A stretch of 64,000 bases of DNA from Cupriavidus sp. WGlv3 (lineage in GTDB: Bacteria > Pseudomonadota > Gammaproteobacteria > Burkholderiales > Burkholderiaceae): NCBI RefSeq assembly GCF_023952475.1, contig NZ_JALHRX010000005.1:62001-126000 (forward strand). Direction: 5' to 3'. Both the position numbers and the translations under genes were made by a program. This document shows, one piece after another, positions 25,055 to 37,963 of this stretch. The notes beneath the pieces were generated by a model, which was not told the DNA's origin, did no database searches, and saw only the letters and a program-made list of their open reading frames with translations. Within the stretch, counting starts at the first letter, position 1. Each line of letters opens with the position of its first letter.

Positions 25055-25090
25055 GCGCTGCAGTCCCGTGAAAAGTTGGAGTGGCCGGGC

Positions 25091-25861
25091 TCAGGCCGTA
25101 CCGGAAAGACCGGGCGCGACCAGCTGCGCGCTGGTGCGGCCGAAACGGCGTTCGCGCTGGCGGTACGAGGCAAAGGCCTTGTCGAGTTCCGCGGCGTCGA
25201 AATCCGGCCAGTAGACGTCGGTGAAGTACAGCTCGGAATAGGCGAGCTGCCACAGCAGGAAATTGCTGATGCGCTGTTCGCCGCCGGTGCGGATGAACAG
25301 GTCCGGCTCCGGGGCGTAAGCCATGGCCAGGTGCGGCGCCAGCAGCGATTCGTCGATGGTTTCGGGATCAAGCATGGGCGAGCGCGCCAGCATCTTGCGC
25401 ATGGCCTGCAGCAGGTCCCAGCGCCCGCCGTAGTTGGCGGCGATGGTGACGGTCAGGCCGGTATTGCCGGCGGTGCGCGCCTCGGCATCCTTGATCAGCC
25501 GCTGGATGCGCGGGCTGAAGCGGCCCAGGTCGCCCACCACCCGCAGCCGGATGTTGTTGGCGTGCATCTTCACCACTTCGCGCCGCAGCGACATCATGAA
25601 CAGCCGCATCAGGAACGAGACCTCATCGGCCGGACGGCGCCAGTTCTCGGAACTGAACGCGAACAGCGTCAGGTACTGCACGCCCCGGGCGGCGCAGGCT
25701 TCCACCACCGCGCGCACAGCGTCGAGCCCGCGGCTGTGCCCCGCCACGCGCGGCAGGTGCCGCTGGGTCGCCCAGCGGCCGTTGCCGTCCATGATGATGG
25801 CAACATGCCTGGGCACGTAGGAAGTATCGGGTACGGCAAGCGTCGAGCTGATGTGCTGCAT
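25091..25861 (-). CDS. uppS: Undecaprenyl diphosphate synthase
   Basis: Cis-prenyltransferase that extends farnesyl diphosphate to the C55 lipid carrier for peptidoglycan and O-antigen. The 256 residues carry the diphosphate-binding loop [10 protein letters not shown] with the catalytic Asp, and the later conserved [11 protein letters not shown] and [16 protein letters not shown] motifs. It follows frr by 46 bases. Confidence 0.97.
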   Translation of the reverse strand: MQHISSTLAVPDTSYVPRHVAIIMDGNGRWATQRHLPRVAGHSRGLDAVRAVVEACAARGVQYLTLFAFSSENWRRPADEVSFLMRLFMMSLRREVVKMHANNIRLRVVGDLGRFSPRIQRLIKDAEARTAGNTGLTVTIAANYGGRWDLLQAMRKMLARSPMLDPETIDESLLAPHLAMAYAPEPDLFIRTGGEQRISNFLLWQLAYSELYFTDVYWPDFDAAELDKAFASYRQRERRFGRTSAQLVAPGLSGTA

Positions 25862-25907
25862 GGGCGTGAGACGGTCGCTGACAGACCCGGCAAGGCCGGG
25901 ACGGGCG

Positions 25908-26468
25908 TCAGACCGTCATGATCTCCTTCTCTTTTTCGGCGACCATCTTGTCGATCTCGGCCACGTACTTGTCGGTCAGTTTCTGCACCTCGTCCTGGCC
26001 GCGGCGCTCGTCGTCCTCGGAAATGGTCTTGTCCTTGACCAGCTTCTTGAACTGCTCGTTGGCATCGCGGCGCAGGTTGCGCACCGCCACCTTGGCACCC
26101 TCGGCCTCGCCCTTCACGACCTTGGTCAGCTCCTTGCGGCGCTCTTCGGTCAGTGCCGGCATCGGCACACGGATCACTTCGCCCATGGTGGCCGGGTTCA
26201 GGCCCAGGTCGCAATCGCGGATGGCCTTCTCGACCGCGCCCACCATTTTCTTTTCCCACGGCTGCACCGTGATGGTACGGGCATCGGCCAGGCCGATCGC
26301 CGCCACCTGGCTGATGGGCACCATCGAGCCGTAGTAATCCACCTGAACGTGGTCGAGCAGGCCGATATGGGCACGGCCGGTGCGGATCTTAGCCAGATCG
26401 GCCTTGAAGGCTTCGATCGACTTCTGCATTTTCTGCTCGGCGCTCTTCTTTGTGTCGGCGACGCTCAT
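25908..26468 (-). CDS. frr: Ribosome recycling factor
   Basis: Splits post-termination ribosomes together with EF-G. The 186 residues match the family. The long helical domain includes [24 protein letters not shown] residues around 28-50 (here beginning KIRTG), and the C-terminal helices end in KEKEIMTV. It follows pyrH, as in most bacteria. Confidence 0.97.
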   Translation of the reverse strand: MSVADTKKSAEQKMQKSIEAFKADLAKIRTGRAHIGLLDHVQVDYYGSMVPISQVAAIGLADARTITVQPWEKKMVGAVEKAIRDCDLGLNPATMGEVIRVPMPALTEERRKELTKVVKGEAEGAKVAVRNLRRDANEQFKKLVKDKTISEDDERRGQDEVQKLTDKYVAEIDKMVAEKEKEIMTV

Positions 26469-26609
26469 TTTTACCTCCGGAAATCAGCCAACCAAGATCC
26501 CCTCTGGTGGGGATCGAAAATGAATCATTCTACTCTTTGCCCGGCTGGATACCAGCGCCGCGGCGCGGCATCCGTTACCGGACTCACAGATGCGGCTCAG
26601 CGATGAGCA

Positions 26610-27320
26610 TCACACATGCACCAGCGTACCCTCATCCTCGCCCAGGATGACGCGCTTGAGCGCGCCCGGCTTCACGATCGAGAACACCTTGATCGGCAGC
26701 TTCTGGTCGCGGCACAGCGCGAAGGCGGTGGCGTCCATCACCTGCAGGTTGCGCGAAATGGCCTCGTCGAAGCTGATGGTGGTGTAGCGCGTGGCGCTCG
26801 GATCCTTCTTCGGGTCGGCGGTGTAGACGCCGTCGACCTTAGTCGCCTTCAGCACGATCTCGGCGCCGATCTCGGAGCCGCGCAGCGCGGCCGCAGTGTC
26901 GGTGGTGAAGAACGGGTTGCCGGTGCCGGCGGCGAAGATCACCACCTTGCCCTCTTCCAACTGGCGGATCGCACGCGGGCGGATATACGGCTCGACCACC
27001 TGGTCCATGCGCAGCGCCGACTGCACGCGGCCTTCGATATTGGCGTGGCGCATCGCGTCCTGCAGCGCCAGCGCGTTCATCATGGTCGCCAGCATGCCCA
27101 TGTAATCGGCAGTGGCACGGTCCATGCCGGCAGCGCCGCCGGCGACGCCGCGGAAGATATTGCCGCCGCCGATCACCACCGCCACCTGCACGCCGAGCTT
27201 CACGATCTCGGCAATGTCGTTCACCATCGCCTCGATGGTGGAGCGGTTGATGCCGAAGGCATCGTCGCCCATCAGGGCTTCACCGGACAGTTTCAGAAGG
27301 ACGCGCTTGTAGGCTGGCAT
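26610..27320 (-). CDS. pyrH: Uridylate kinase
   Basis: Phosphorylates UMP to UDP with ATP; a hexameric amino-acid-kinase-fold enzyme. The 236 residues start at the ATG giving [16 protein letters not shown], the usual N-terminus, with a GGAAG-type binding region upstream. The GGGNIFRG and [14 protein letters not shown] motifs follow. The frame is open for 32 more codons upstream, but these fall in the repeat-bearing leader and do not resemble the family. Confidence 0.97.
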   Translation of the reverse strand: MPAYKRVLLKLSGEALMGDDAFGINRSTIEAMVNDIAEIVKLGVQVAVVIGGGNIFRGVAGGAAGMDRATADYMGMLATMMNALALQDAMRHANIEGRVQSALRMDQVVEPYIRPRAIRQLEEGKVVIFAAGTGNPFFTTDTAAALRGSEIGAEIVLKATKVDGVYTADPKKDPSATRYTTISFDEAISRNLQVMDATAFALCRDQKLPIKVFSIVKPGALKRVILGEDEGTLVHV

Positions 27321-27345
27321 GTTCACCCTCGGAAGGAGCAGTTCG

Positions 27346-27387
27346 CTCGGTTGAGACGGCTCGGTCGAGACGACTCGGTTGAGACAC
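27346..27387. repeat. Three tandem 14-bp units in the pyrH leader
   Basis: CTCGGTTGAGACGG, CTCGGTCGAGACGA and CTCGGTTGAGACAC follow each other without a gap. They lie 26-67 bases upstream of the pyrH ATG (minus-strand gene). No function is evident; repeated regulator sites or simple slippage are both possible. Confidence 0.65.
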
Positions 27388-27406
27388 TGGGACGTATGTT
27401 TTGGCA

Positions 27407-27434
27407 CCGGCGGCACGGATCATCGTGCCGCCGG
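27407..27434. promoter_or_regulatory. Strong hairpin in the tsf-pyrH gap
   Basis: CCGGCGGCACG and CGTGCCGCCGG form a perfect 11-bp stem with a six-base loop. On the minus strand no T tract follows, so it is not a standard terminator. It may be a processing or partial termination site between tsf and pyrH. Confidence 0.5.
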
Positions 27435-27618
27435 CAGGAGAAAAGCCGGTTTTCGGGGTGCCCCGGCCGGAACCGGACCACCGCGGAAACAGACTGCTGC
27501 AGTGCCACGCCGGCTGCGCCGTGCTGCACTACTTATGCAGAGGGGCACCTCGCGGCGCCCCTGCGGCATTATAGGCGCCCGCGCCGGCCCTGACGGCCAG
27601 CCCGGTGCGCCCCGGACA

Positions 27619-28497
27619 TCAGCCCTTCTGGGCTGCGGCCACCTGGGCGGCCACTTCAGCGGCGAAGTCGTCCTGCTTCTTCTCGATGCCTTCGCCCACC
27701 ACGTACAGGGTGAAGCCCTTCACGGTCGTGTTGGCGGCCTTCAGCATCTGCTCGACGGTCTGCTTGTCGTTCTTCACGAACGGCTGGTTGAACAGCGAGA
27801 CTTCCTTCAGGTATTTCTGCACCGAACCCTCGACCATCTTGGCGACGATCTCGGCCGGCTTGCCCGATTCGGCGGCCTTCTGCTCGGCGATGCTGCGCTC
27901 CTTGGCGATCAGGTCGGCGGGGACTTGTTCGGCCGACAGCGACACCGGCTTCATCGCGGCCACGTGCATGGCGACGTCCTTGGCGGCGGCTTCGTCGCCG
28001 TCGAACTCGACCATCACGCCGATGCGGGTGCCGTGCAGGTACGAGACCAGCTTGCCGCCGTTGGCATAGCGCACGAAGCGGCGGATCGTCATGTTCTCGC
28101 CGATCTTGCCGATCAGGGCAGCGCGGGTGGTTTCGACGCTGACGCCGTCGATTTCCAGCGCCGACAGCGCAGCCACGTCGGCCGGGTTCTGCTTGGCGAT
28201 CAGTTCGGCCACCTTGGCCGAGAAGGCCAGGAAGTCGTCGTTCTTGGAGACGAAATCGGTCTCGCAGTTCAGTTCGACCAGCACGCCGGTGGTGCCGTCG
28301 ATGAACGAAGCGACCACGCCTTCGGCGGTCACGCGCGAGGCGGCCTTGCTGGCCTTGTTGCCCAGCTTGACGCGCAGCAGCTCTTCGGCCTTGTTCAGGT
28401 CGCCGTCGGCCTCGGTCAGGGCCTTCTTGCACTCCATCATCGGCGCGTCGGTCTTCGCGCGCAGTTCTGCAACCATGCTTGCGGTAATTGCCGCCAT
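27619..28497 (-). CDS. tsf: Elongation factor Ts
   Basis: Exchanges GDP for GTP on EF-Tu. The 292 residues hold the N-terminal UBA-like domain ([19 protein letters not shown]), the TDFV motif in [11 protein letters not shown] that contacts EF-Tu, and the C-terminal dimerisation module. It follows rpsB, with a hairpin attenuator between. Confidence 0.98.
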   Translation of the reverse strand: MAAITASMVAELRAKTDAPMMECKKALTEADGDLNKAEELLRVKLGNKASKAASRVTAEGVVASFIDGTTGVLVELNCETDFVSKNDDFLAFSAKVAELIAKQNPADVAALSALEIDGVSVETTRAALIGKIGENMTIRRFVRYANGGKLVSYLHGTRIGVMVEFDGDEAAAKDVAMHVAAMKPVSLSAEQVPADLIAKERSIAEQKAAESGKPAEIVAKMVEGSVQKYLKEVSLFNQPFVKNDKQTVEQMLKAANTTVKGFTLYVVGEGIEKKQDDFAAEVAAQVAAAQKG

Positions 28498-28617
28498 TTG
28501 TCACTCCTTGAATGGTTCGCGCCGGCTGCCGGCAGTCGCCCGCGGCACCCGGTCGGTGGGTCTTCAGCGCACCCGCGGCAGATCTTGCCTGCGGCGGATG
28601 ACAACAATTCAAATTCG

Positions 28618-28653
28618 AAAAAAGGGGGCGCCAGATGTGCCCCCTTTTTTTTT
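28618..28653 (-). terminator. Attenuator-type terminator between rpsB and tsf
   Basis: On the minus strand AAAAAAGGGGGC pairs with GCCCCCTTTTTT around a nine-base loop. It sits in the 286-base gap after rpsB. As in other bacteria it probably ends part of the transcripts, so that rpsB is made in excess over tsf. The tract is T-rich on both strands. Confidence 0.8.
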
Positions 28654-28783
28654 GCCCTGCTGCCGAAGTACCCCGGCTTGCGCCCTGCGCGCTGCCCGGC
28701 GTGCCGGGCGGCAAGCGATGCTTGCCTGTCGTATGTTGACGTGCGCGCTAACGGGTTCCTTTCAGCAGCGGGCCGGGAGGCTA

Positions 28784-29527
28784 TCAGCCTTCCTGCACTT
28801 CGACGAATTCGTCGTCGCCGCGCGCGGCTTCAACGACTTCCTGCACGGCGTTGGCACGGCCTTCCAGGATGGCGTCGGCCACGCCGCGCACGTACAGGGC
28901 CACGGCCTTGCTCGAGTCGTCGTTGCCCGGGATCACGTAATCGATGCCTTCCGGCGAGTGGTTGGTATCGACCACGCCGATCACGGGGATGCCCAGCTTG
29001 TTGGCTTCGGTCACGGCAATCTTGTGGTAGCCGACGTCGACCACGAAGATCGCGTCAGGCACGCCGCCCATTTCCTTGATGCCGCCGATCGACTTTTCCA
29101 GCTTGATCATCTCGCGCTCGAACATCAGCGCTTCCTTCTTGCTCATGGTTTCCAGCGCGCCGGCTTCCTTGGCGGCTTCCATGTCCTTCAGGCGCTTGAT
29201 CGAGGTCTTGACCGTCTTGAAGTTGGTCAGCATGCCGCCGAGCCAGCGGGCGTCGACGTAGGGCATGCCGGCACGGCCAGCTTCTTCAGCCAGGATTTCG
29301 CGCGACTGGCGCTTGGTGCCCACGAAAAGGATGGTGCCGCGATTGGCCGCCAGCTGACGCACGTACTTCATGGCGTCCTGGAACATCGGCAGCGTCTTTT
29401 CGAGGTTGATGATGTGGATCTTGTTGCGATGACCGAAGATGAAGGGGGCCATCTTCGGGTTCCAGAAGCGGGTCTGGTGGCCGAAGTGGCAACCGGCTTC
29501 CAGCATTTCGCGCATGGTCACGGACAT
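28784..29527 (-). CDS. rpsB: 30S ribosomal protein S2
   Basis: Ribosomal protein of the small subunit, 247 residues. It starts at the ATG giving [20 protein letters not shown] and contains the conserved [14 protein letters not shown] and [10 protein letters not shown] segments. The extra C-terminal tail is acidic ([10 protein letters not shown]). A good promoter lies about 157-186 bases upstream, leaving a leader of about 150 bases. It is the first gene of the long minus-strand block. Confidence 0.98.
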   Translation of the reverse strand: MSVTMREMLEAGCHFGHQTRFWNPKMAPFIFGHRNKIHIINLEKTLPMFQDAMKYVRQLAANRGTILFVGTKRQSREILAEEAGRAGMPYVDARWLGGMLTNFKTVKTSIKRLKDMEAAKEAGALETMSKKEALMFEREMIKLEKSIGGIKEMGGVPDAIFVVDVGYHKIAVTEANKLGIPVIGVVDTNHSPEGIDYVIPGNDDSSKAVALYVRGVADAILEGRANAVQEVVEAARGDDEFVEVQEG

Positions 29528-29683
29528 GTAATTCTCCAAAGGGTTAGGTCTGAAGCCCGCCCCGACATTCCTGAAAAGGAACACCCCGGATAGGCGGGCC
29601 AGCGATTTCAAGCGGCAGGAAGGGCCCTGCCAAAAACCGAACCGGCCGGCGCAATTGCTGCGGCGCAACCAGGTCAGCCCGCT

Positions 29684-29713
29684 ATTGTAGCAACAAAAGT
29701 GCCGCCCGCTCAA
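29684..29713 (-). promoter_or_regulatory. rpsB promoter
   Basis: On the minus strand TTGAGC (29708-29713) and TACAAT (29684-29689) are separated by 18 bases, a good sigma-70 promoter. Transcription should begin near 29677, giving a leader of about 150 bases before rpsB. Confidence 0.7.
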
Positions 29714-29787
29714 GCCGCCCCGACCTCTCCCACCACTGGTACCCGCTTGCAGGCGGCCCGGAACAGGCTGCGATCCGGCCTCGATGG

Positions 29788-29796
29788 TGCGATAAT
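29788..29796 (+). promoter_or_regulatory. Possible extended -10 for map
   Basis: TGC-GATAAT, an extended -10, lies 66 bases before the map ATG. The -35 region is poor. Confidence 0.4.
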
Positions 29797-29862
29797 CCCA
29801 CTTTGATTCATCGATTCCGGCGCGGCCCATGGCCCCGCCATCACATTTTCTGGCGACGCAGC

Positions 29863-30681
29863 ATGAGCATTTACCTGAACACCGCCGAAGACATCGCCCA
29901 CATGCGCGTGGCTTGCCGCCTTGCCTCCGAAGTCCTCGACTACATCACGCCCTTCGTGCAGCCCGGCGTCACCACCGGCGAACTGGACCGCCTGTGCCAC
30001 GCCTATATGCGCGACGTGCAGGGCACCGTGCCGGCGCCGCTGAATTACGCGCCGCCGGGCTACCCGCCCTTCCCCGGCGCGATCTGCACCTCGGTCAACG
30101 ACGTGATCTGCCACGGCATTCCCGGCGAGCGCGTGCTCAAGAGCGGCGACGCCGTCAATCTCGACATCACCGTCATCACCAAGGACGGCTACTACGGCGA
30201 CACCAGCCGCATGTTCATCGCCGGCGAGGGCTCGATCCTGGCCAAGCGCCTGGCGCAGGTGACCTACGAGTGCATGTGGAAGGGCATCGCGCAAGTGCGC
30301 CATGGCGCGCGCCTGGGCGATATCGGCCACGCCATCCAGGTGCACGCCGAAGCCGCCGGCTACAGCGTGGTGCGCGAGTACTGTGGCCACGGCATCGGCA
30401 AGAACTTCCACGAAGACCCGCAGATCCTGCACTACGGCCGTCCCGGCACCGGCGCCGAGATCAAGGCCGGCATGATCTTCACGGTGGAGCCGATGATCAA
30501 CGCCGGCAAGCGCGATATCCGCACCATGCCCGACCAGTGGACCGTGAAGACCCGCGACCGCAGCCTGTCGGCGCAGTGGGAGCACACGGTGCTGGTCACC
30601 GAGACCGGCTACGAGGTGCTGACGGTGTCCGCCGGCACCCCGGCGCCGCCGGCCTTCATTACCGATTCCGTGGCGGCCTGA
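29863..30681 (+). CDS. map: Methionine aminopeptidase, type I
   Basis: Removes the initiator methionine from new proteins. The 272 residues form a pita-bread fold. The five metal ligands are in [19 protein letters not shown] (two Asp), [11 protein letters not shown] (His), FTVEPMIN (Glu) and SAQWEHTV (Glu). It is divergent from rpsB, a common arrangement. An efficient-looking terminator follows. Confidence 0.97.
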   Translation: MSIYLNTAEDIAHMRVACRLASEVLDYITPFVQPGVTTGELDRLCHAYMRDVQGTVPAPLNYAPPGYPPFPGAICTSVNDVICHGIPGERVLKSGDAVNLDITVITKDGYYGDTSRMFIAGEGSILAKRLAQVTYECMWKGIAQVRHGARLGDIGHAIQVHAEAAGYSVVREYCGHGIGKNFHEDPQILHYGRPGTGAEIKAGMIFTVEPMINAGKRDIRTMPDQWTVKTRDRSLSAQWEHTVLVTETGYEVLTVSAGTPAPPAFITDSVAA

Positions 30682-30696
30682 CGCCGCGCAGAAGCC

Positions 30697-30726
30697 AGGG
30701 CGCCTGACCGGGCGCCCTTCTTTTTC
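30697..30726 (+). terminator. Terminator after map
   Basis: AGGGCGCC (30697-30704) and GGCGCCCT (30711-30718) form a stem with a six-base loop, followed by TCTTTTT. It ends only a few bases before the possible GTG start of glnD. Confidence 0.75.
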
Positions 30727-30758
30727 CAGCCGTGCCGACGAACCCCTCCGCCCTCTCC

Positions 30759-33341
30759 ATGGACACCACGCCGGAACTGTTGCTGGCCGCGCGCGTGCGC
30801 GACCAGCTCAAAGCCGACAAGCAGGCGCTGTTTGCGGACTTCAACGCCAGCGCCAATGCCGCCACGCTGACCACGCGGCTGCGCCGCGCCGTCGACGCCG
30901 CGCTGGGCGAGGCCTGGCGCGGGCTGGAAATGCCGCAGGACGCGGCGCTGGTGGCGGTGGGCGGCTACGGCCGCGGCGAGCTGTTCCCGTACTCCGACGT
31001 CGACGTGCTGCTATTGCTGCCCGCCGAGCCCGACCGGGATACCGCAGGCAAGCTGGAGCGCTTTATCGGCCTGTGCTGGGACCTGGGACTCGAGATCGGC
31101 TCCGCCGTGCGCACGGTGGATGATTGCATCCGCGAGTCGCGCCAGGACGTCACCATCCAGACCTCGCTGCTCGAGGCGCGCCTGCTGACGGGCAACCGCA
31201 AGCTGTTCGAGGCGCTGCGCAGCCGCTACCAGGACGACCTCGACCCGGCGGCGTTCTTCCAGGCCAAGCTGCTGGAAATGCGCCAGCGCCACGCCAAGTA
31301 CCAGGACACGCCCTACGCGCTCGAGCCCAACTGCAAGGAAAGCCCGGGCGGCCTGCGCGACCTGCAGGTGATCCTGTGGATGACCAAGGCCGCGGGCCTG
31401 GGCGACAGCTGGAAGGAATTGTTCGAGAAGGGCCTGCTGACGCAGCGCGAAGCGCAGGAGCTCGCCCGCAACGAGCGCCTGCTCAAGACCATCCGCGCGC
31501 GCCTGCACCTGGTCGCCGGGCGCCGCCAGGACGTGCTGGTGTTCGACCTGCAGACCGCGCTGGCCGAGGCCTTCGGCTACCGCCAGAACGCCCACAAGCG
31601 CGCCAGCGAGCAACTGATGCGGCGCTACTACTGGGCGGCCAAGGCGGTGACCCAGCTCAACAGCGTGCTGCTGCTCAATATCGAGGCGATGCTGTTCCCG
31701 AGCGAGTCGCAGGTGACGCGCGTGCTCAACGAGCGCTTCGTCGAGCGCCAGGGCATGCTCGAAATCACCAGCGACGACGTCTACGAGCGCGACCCGCACG
31801 CCATCCTCGAGACCTTCCTGCTGTACGAGCGCACCCCCGGCGTGAAGGGGCTGGCGCCGCGCACGCTGCGCGGGCTGTACAACGCGCGCACGGTGATGGA
31901 CGCGCGCTGGCGCAACGATCCCGAGAACCGCCGGCTGTTCCTGGCCATCGTGCAGGAGCCGCAGGGCATCACCCATGCGCTGCGGCTGATGAACCAGACC
32001 AGCGTGCTGGGCCGCTACCTGATCAACTTCCGGCGCATCGTCGGACAGATGCAGCACGACCTGTTCCACGTCTACACCGTGGACCAGCACATCCTGATGG
32101 TGGTGCGCAACATGCGCCGCTTCGCCATCGTCGAGCACACCCACGAGTTCCCGTTCTGCAGCCAGCTGATGGCCAGTTTCGACAAGCCCTGGGTGCTGTG
32201 CGTGGCGGCGCTGTTCCACGACATCGCCAAGGGCCGCGGCGGCGATCATTCCCGGCTCGGCACCGTCGATGCGCGCCGCTTCTGCAGGCAGCACGGCATT
32301 GCGCGCGAGGACGCCGACCTGATCTGCTGGCTGGTCGAGCACCACCTGACCATGAGCCACGTCGCGCAGAAGCAGGACCTGACCGATCCGGAGGTGGTCC
32401 ACGCCTTCGCCGAAGTGGTCGGCAGCGAACGCTACCTGACCGCGCTCTACCTGCTGACCGTGGCCGATATCCGCGGCACCAGCCCCAAGGTATGGAATGC
32501 GTGGAAGGGCAAGCTGCTGGAAGACCTGTACCACATCACCCTGCGCGTGCTGGGCGGCGCGCGGGTCGACTCGCATTCGCTGTGGTCGCAACGCAAGCAA
32601 GACACCATCTCGGAGCTGCGCCTGAAGGCGTTCGACCCGGCGCTGGGCAAGTCGCTGTGGGCGCAGCTGGACGTGGCCTTCTTCCTGCGCCACGATTCGC
32701 ACGACATCGCCTGGCTGACGCGCCATCTCTACAACAAGGTCGACAGCCCCGTGCCGGTGGTCAAGGCGCGCGTGTCGCCGGCCGGCGAGGGCCTGCAGGT
32801 GGCGGTCTACATCAAGGACCAGCCCGACCTGTTCGCGCGCATCTGCGGCTATTTCGAGCGCAAGGCGTTTTCGATCCAGGACGCCAAGATTCACACCACG
32901 CGCCACGGTTACGCACTCGATACGTTCCAGGTCACCGACCCCGGCATGGCCGGCGATGGCGGCAATTACCGCGACATCATCGCGCTGGTCGAGCACGAGC
33001 TGTGCGAGCGGCTGCGCCTGCAGGGCGCGCTGCCCGAGCCCACGCAGGGGCGGCTGTCGCGCCAGTCACGCAGCTTCCCGATCAAGCCGCGTGTCGACCT
33101 GCGCCCGGACGAGCGCGGCCAGTATTACCTGCTGTCGCTGTCCGCCAACGACCGCACCGGCCTGCTGTACGCCATCGCCCGCGTACTGGCACGGCATCGC
33201 GTGTCCGTGCACACGGCACGCATCAACACCTTGGGCGAACGCGTCGAAGACGTGTTCCTGGTGGACGGCAGCCGCCTGGCCGCCGACAACCGATTGCAGA
33301 TTCAGCTTGAACAGGACTTGCTCGCCGCCCTCGCCATCTGA
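30759..33341 (+). CDS. glnD: Bifunctional uridylyltransferase/uridylyl-removing enzyme
   Basis: Senses glutamine and modifies the PII proteins (GlnB/GlnK) by adding or removing UMP, thereby controlling nitrogen metabolism. The protein, 860 residues from this ATG, has a nucleotidyltransferase domain with [17 protein letters not shown], a central HD domain with [15 protein letters not shown] for UMP removal, and two C-terminal ACT domains (about 690-860) that bind glutamine. A GTG at 30732 would add nine residues but lies four bases past the map terminator T tract, so ATG 30759 is preferred. Neither start has a clear binding site. Confidence 0.96.
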   Translation: MDTTPELLLAARVRDQLKADKQALFADFNASANAATLTTRLRRAVDAALGEAWRGLEMPQDAALVAVGGYGRGELFPYSDVDVLLLLPAEPDRDTAGKLERFIGLCWDLGLEIGSAVRTVDDCIRESRQDVTIQTSLLEARLLTGNRKLFEALRSRYQDDLDPAAFFQAKLLEMRQRHAKYQDTPYALEPNCKESPGGLRDLQVILWMTKAAGLGDSWKELFEKGLLTQREAQELARNERLLKTIRARLHLVAGRRQDVLVFDLQTALAEAFGYRQNAHKRASEQLMRRYYWAAKAVTQLNSVLLLNIEAMLFPSESQVTRVLNERFVERQGMLEITSDDVYERDPHAILETFLLYERTPGVKGLAPRTLRGLYNARTVMDARWRNDPENRRLFLAIVQEPQGITHALRLMNQTSVLGRYLINFRRIVGQMQHDLFHVYTVDQHILMVVRNMRRFAIVEHTHEFPFCSQLMASFDKPWVLCVAALFHDIAKGRGGDHSRLGTVDARRFCRQHGIAREDADLICWLVEHHLTMSHVAQKQDLTDPEVVHAFAEVVGSERYLTALYLLTVADIRGTSPKVWNAWKGKLLEDLYHITLRVLGGARVDSHSLWSQRKQDTISELRLKAFDPALGKSLWAQLDVAFFLRHDSHDIAWLTRHLYNKVDSPVPVVKARVSPAGEGLQVAVYIKDQPDLFARICGYFERKAFSIQDAKIHTTRHGYALDTFQVTDPGMAGDGGNYRDIIALVEHELCERLRLQGALPEPTQGRLSRQSRSFPIKPRVDLRPDERGQYYLLSLSANDRTGLLYAIARVLARHRVSVHTARINTLGERVEDVFLVDGSRLAADNRLQIQLEQDLLAALAI

Positions 33342-33363
33342 GGCGGGCGGGCAGCATCAACAT

Positions 33364-35241
33364 ATGACCGACAGCAATTCGCCGAAGCGCAAGACGCTAG
33401 GCATCAAGGCCGCCAGCGATACCGGCACGCCCGCGCGCAAGGGCGGCACCCGCCCCGTGCGCGTGTCCGACCTGAACCGCAAGCGCGTGCAGTCCGTTTC
33501 CGAGGGCATCAAGCGCGCCCAGCAGCGCGCCGGCGGCAAGACCGGTGCCAGCGGGGGCCAGGGCGAAGCGCCGGCACAGCCGCGCAAGCCGCGCGCGCCC
33601 CGCCCCGCTGACGGCGAACGCCAGGCGCGTCCGCGCCGCCCGGATGCCGGCGAGGCACGCCCGCGCCGCTTCGGGGACGACGAAAGCCGATCGCGCCGCT
33701 ATGGCGATGACCGCGGCGACGCGCGCCCGCGCCGTTTCGAAGGCAACGAATCGCGCCCGCCGCGTCGCTTCGGCGATGACGACAACCGCCCGCGCCGCTT
33801 CGAAGGCGGCGAGTCGCGTCCGCCGCGACGTTTCGGCGACGACGACAACCGTCCGCGCCGCACTGGCACCGACCGCGGCGAAGCGCGTCCGCGCCGCTTC
33901 GAAGGCGGCGAGTCGCGTCCGCCGCGACGCTTCGGCGACGACGACAACCGTCCGCGCCGCACTGGCGATGACCGCGGCGAAACGCGTCCGCGCCGATTCG
34001 AAGGTGGCGAGTCCCGTCCGCCGCGTCGCTATGGCGACGACGACAACCGTCCGCGCCGCACTGGCGATGACCGCGGCGAAGCGCGTCCGCGCCGCTTTGA
34101 AAGCAGCGAGTCGCGCCCGCCGCGCCGCTATGGCGACGACGACAACCGCCCGCGCCGCACTGGCGAAGACCGTGGCGAGGCACGCCCACGCCGTTTCGAA
34201 GGCGCTGACACCCGCCCGCGCCGCTTTGGCGACGACGAGAACCGTCCCCGCCGCTTCGAAGGCGCCGATTCGCGTCCGCGCCGCTTTGGCGATGACGACA
34301 GGCGCGCGCGTCCCGCACCGTCGGGCGAGCGCCGCCGCGAAGGCATGGCGCCGGCGCCCCGCTTCAGCGACGCGGCCGACCGTATCCGCACCGCCGGCCC
34401 GGCACGCGAGCACGCACCGGCCGCACGCCAGGAAAAGCCCGCTCCGGTCCGCGACGAGTCCACTCACGACGACGGCCTGGTACGCCTGTCCAAGCGCATG
34501 TCCGAACTCGGCCTGTGCTCGCGCCGCGAGGCCGACGAATGGATTCCGCGCGGCTGGGTGCTGGTTGACGGCAAGCCCGTGACCGAACTCGGCAGCCGCA
34601 TCCGCCCCGACGCCGAGATCGAGATCCTGCAGGAAGCGCGCTCCGAGCAAGGCGAGCGCGTCACCGTGCTGCTGAACAAGCCGGTGGGCTACGTTTCCGG
34701 CCAGGCCGAGGACGGCTACGAGCCCGCCGCGACCCTGTTTGCCCCCGAGAACCAGTGGGAAGGCGACCCCACGCGCAAGCGCTTTGCGCCGTGGCAACGC
34801 AAGAACCTGGCGCCGGCCGGCCGCCTCGATATCGACTCCACCGGCCTGCTGGTGCTGACCCAGGACGGCCGCGTCGCACGCGCGCTGATCGGCGAGGATT
34901 CGACCGTCGAGAAGGAATACTTGGTGCGCGTGGTCTGGCACTCGACGCAAGGGCCGGTCGAGCGCAATATCAGCGCGGAATTCCCGGCCGATGACCTGGA
35001 ACTGCTGCGCCACGGCCTGTCGCTGGACGGCGTGCCGCTCAAGCCGGCCAAGGTCAGCTGGCAGAACGAAGAGCAGCTGCGCTTCGTGCTGCGCGAGGGC
35101 CGCAAGCGCCAGATCCGCCGCATGTGCGAGCAGGTGGGGCTGCAGGTGGTGGGCCTCAAGCGCGTGCGCATGGGACGCGTGGTGCTGGGCGACCTGCCGC
35201 CGGGCAAGTGGCGGTTCCTGGGGCAGTTCGAGAAGTTCTGA
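33364..35241 (+). CDS. 23S rRNA pseudouridine synthase (RluB type) with an N-terminal Arg/Asp repeat extension
   Basis: The C-terminal half is a RsuA/RluB-type pseudouridine synthase. An S4 RNA-binding domain ([20 protein letters not shown]) is followed by the catalytic domain with [15 protein letters not shown] (catalytic Asp) and [11 protein letters not shown] near the end. The 625-residue total is about twice the family minimum. Residues about 98-325 are low-complexity repeats of [10 protein letters not shown] type, including about four copies of a 33-residue unit. This disordered, highly charged arm may bind RNA. The repeats are seen directly; the RluB rather than RluE or RsuA identity is inferred from the domain layout. 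Confidence 0.93.
   Translation: MTDSNSPKRKTLGIKAASDTGTPARKGGTRPVRVSDLNRKRVQSVSEGIKRAQQRAGGKTGASGGQGEAPAQPRKPRAPRPADGERQARPRRPDAGEARPRRFGDDESRSRRYGDDRGDARPRRFEGNESRPPRRFGDDDNRPRRFEGGESRPPRRFGDDDNRPRRTGTDRGEARPRRFEGGESRPPRRFGDDDNRPRRTGDDRGETRPRRFEGGESRPPRRYGDDDNRPRRTGDDRGEARPRRFESSESRPPRRYGDDDNRPRRTGEDRGEARPRRFEGADTRPRRFGDDENRPRRFEGADSRPRRFGDDDRRARPAPSGERRREGMAPAPRFSDAADRIRTAGPAREHAPAARQEKPAPVRDESTHDDGLVRLSKRMSELGLCSRREADEWIPRGWVLVDGKPVTELGSRIRPDAEIEILQEARSEQGERVTVLLNKPVGYVSGQAEDGYEPAATLFAPENQWEGDPTRKRFAPWQRKNLAPAGRLDIDSTGLLVLTQDGRVARALIGEDSTVEKEYLVRVVWHSTQGPVERNISAEFPADDLELLRHGLSLDGVPLKPAKVSWQNEEQLRFVLREGRKRQIRRMCEQVGLQVVGLKRVRMGRVVLGDLPPGKWRFLGQFEKF
33652..34320. repeat. Coding tandem repeats in the pseudouridine synthase gene
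   Basis: The DNA repeats in phase with the reading frame. The clearest unit is 99 bases (33 codons, [19 protein letters not shown] then [13 protein letters not shown]), starting at 33850, 33949, 34048 and partly 34147. Shorter related units lie on both sides. Copies differ mostly at third positions, but several stretches are near-identical, so recent expansion is likely. Confidence 0.85.
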
Positions 35242-35243
35242 TG

Positions 35244-35275
35244 AAAAAAAGCGGCTGGGATGGCCGCTTTTTTTT
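35244..35275. terminator. Bidirectional terminator between the pseudouridine synthase gene and def
   Basis: Seven A and GCGGC (35244-35255) pair with GCCGC and eight T (35263-35275) around a seven-base loop. The def stop codon (35274-35276) begins inside the T tract, so the convergent def gene ends within the hairpin. Confidence 0.8.
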
Positions 35276-35807
35276 AATCGTCGCTGTTCGCCGGCAAGTC
35301 CGGAAACAGAACCTCGGTAAACCCGAAGTTCGAAAAATCCTTGATCCGCATCGGATAAAGAATCCCCTGCAGATGGTCGCACTCATGCTGCACCACGCGC
35401 GCATGGAAGCCCTCGGCCACGCGTTCGATGTGGTTGCCCATCAGGTCGTAGCCGCTGTACTTCAGCCGCAGGTGGCGCGGCACCACGCCGCGCAGGCCCG
35501 GCACCGACAGGCAGCCTTCCCAGCCGTCCTCCATCTCGTCGGACTGCATTTCCAGCACCGGGTTGATCAGCACGGTCTTGGGCACGGTGGGCGCGTCCGG
35601 GTAGCGCGGATTGCGGTCGAAGCCGAAGATCACCACCTGCAGGTCCACGCCGATCTGCGGCGCGGCCAGGCCCGCGCCGTTGGCGTGGTCCATGGTGTCG
35701 AACATGTCTTCAATCAGTGTGCGCAGCTCCGGTGTGTTGAAGCGCTCCACCGGCCGCGCCACCTGCAGCAGGCGCGGATCGCCCATCTTGAGAATCTCGC
35801 GGATCAT
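35274..35807 (-). CDS. def: Peptide deformylase
   Basis: Removes the formyl group from nascent proteins, acting before Map. The 177 residues have all three motifs: GAGLAAPQ (about 44-51), EGCLS (97-101) and QHECDH (140-145), giving the Cys-His-His metal site. It is preceded by ligA with 14 bases between and is the last gene of that series. A fmt gene is not adjacent here. Confidence 0.97.
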   Translation of the reverse strand: MIREILKMGDPRLLQVARPVERFNTPELRTLIEDMFDTMDHANGAGLAAPQIGVDLQVVIFGFDRNPRYPDAPTVPKTVLINPVLEMQSDEMEDGWEGCLSVPGLRGVVPRHLRLKYSGYDLMGNHIERVAEGFHARVVQHECDHLQGILYPMRIKDFSNFGFTEVLFPDLPANSDD

Positions 35808-35821
35808 GGTTGTGTTCCCGG

Positions 35822-37963
<2,142 letters not shown>

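Larger units (their letters stand above)
29528..29862. other. 335-base divergent intergenic region between rpsB and map
   Basis: No gene is seen here. It holds the rpsB promoter and leader on the minus strand and a candidate map -10 on the plus strand. The leader probably carries the S2 autoregulatory site known from other proteobacteria, but I could not identify a specific fold. Confidence 0.6.

Noticed and set aside
30732..30758. GTG start of glnD with nine extra residues
   Set aside because: It is too close to the map terminator and has no ribosome binding site; the ATG at 30759 is preferred, though not proven.
33652..34320. Repeat array that at first glance could be a CRISPR
   Set aside because: The repeats are in phase with the pseudouridine synthase reading frame, have no unique spacers of even length and no cas genes nearby. 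They are coding repeats.
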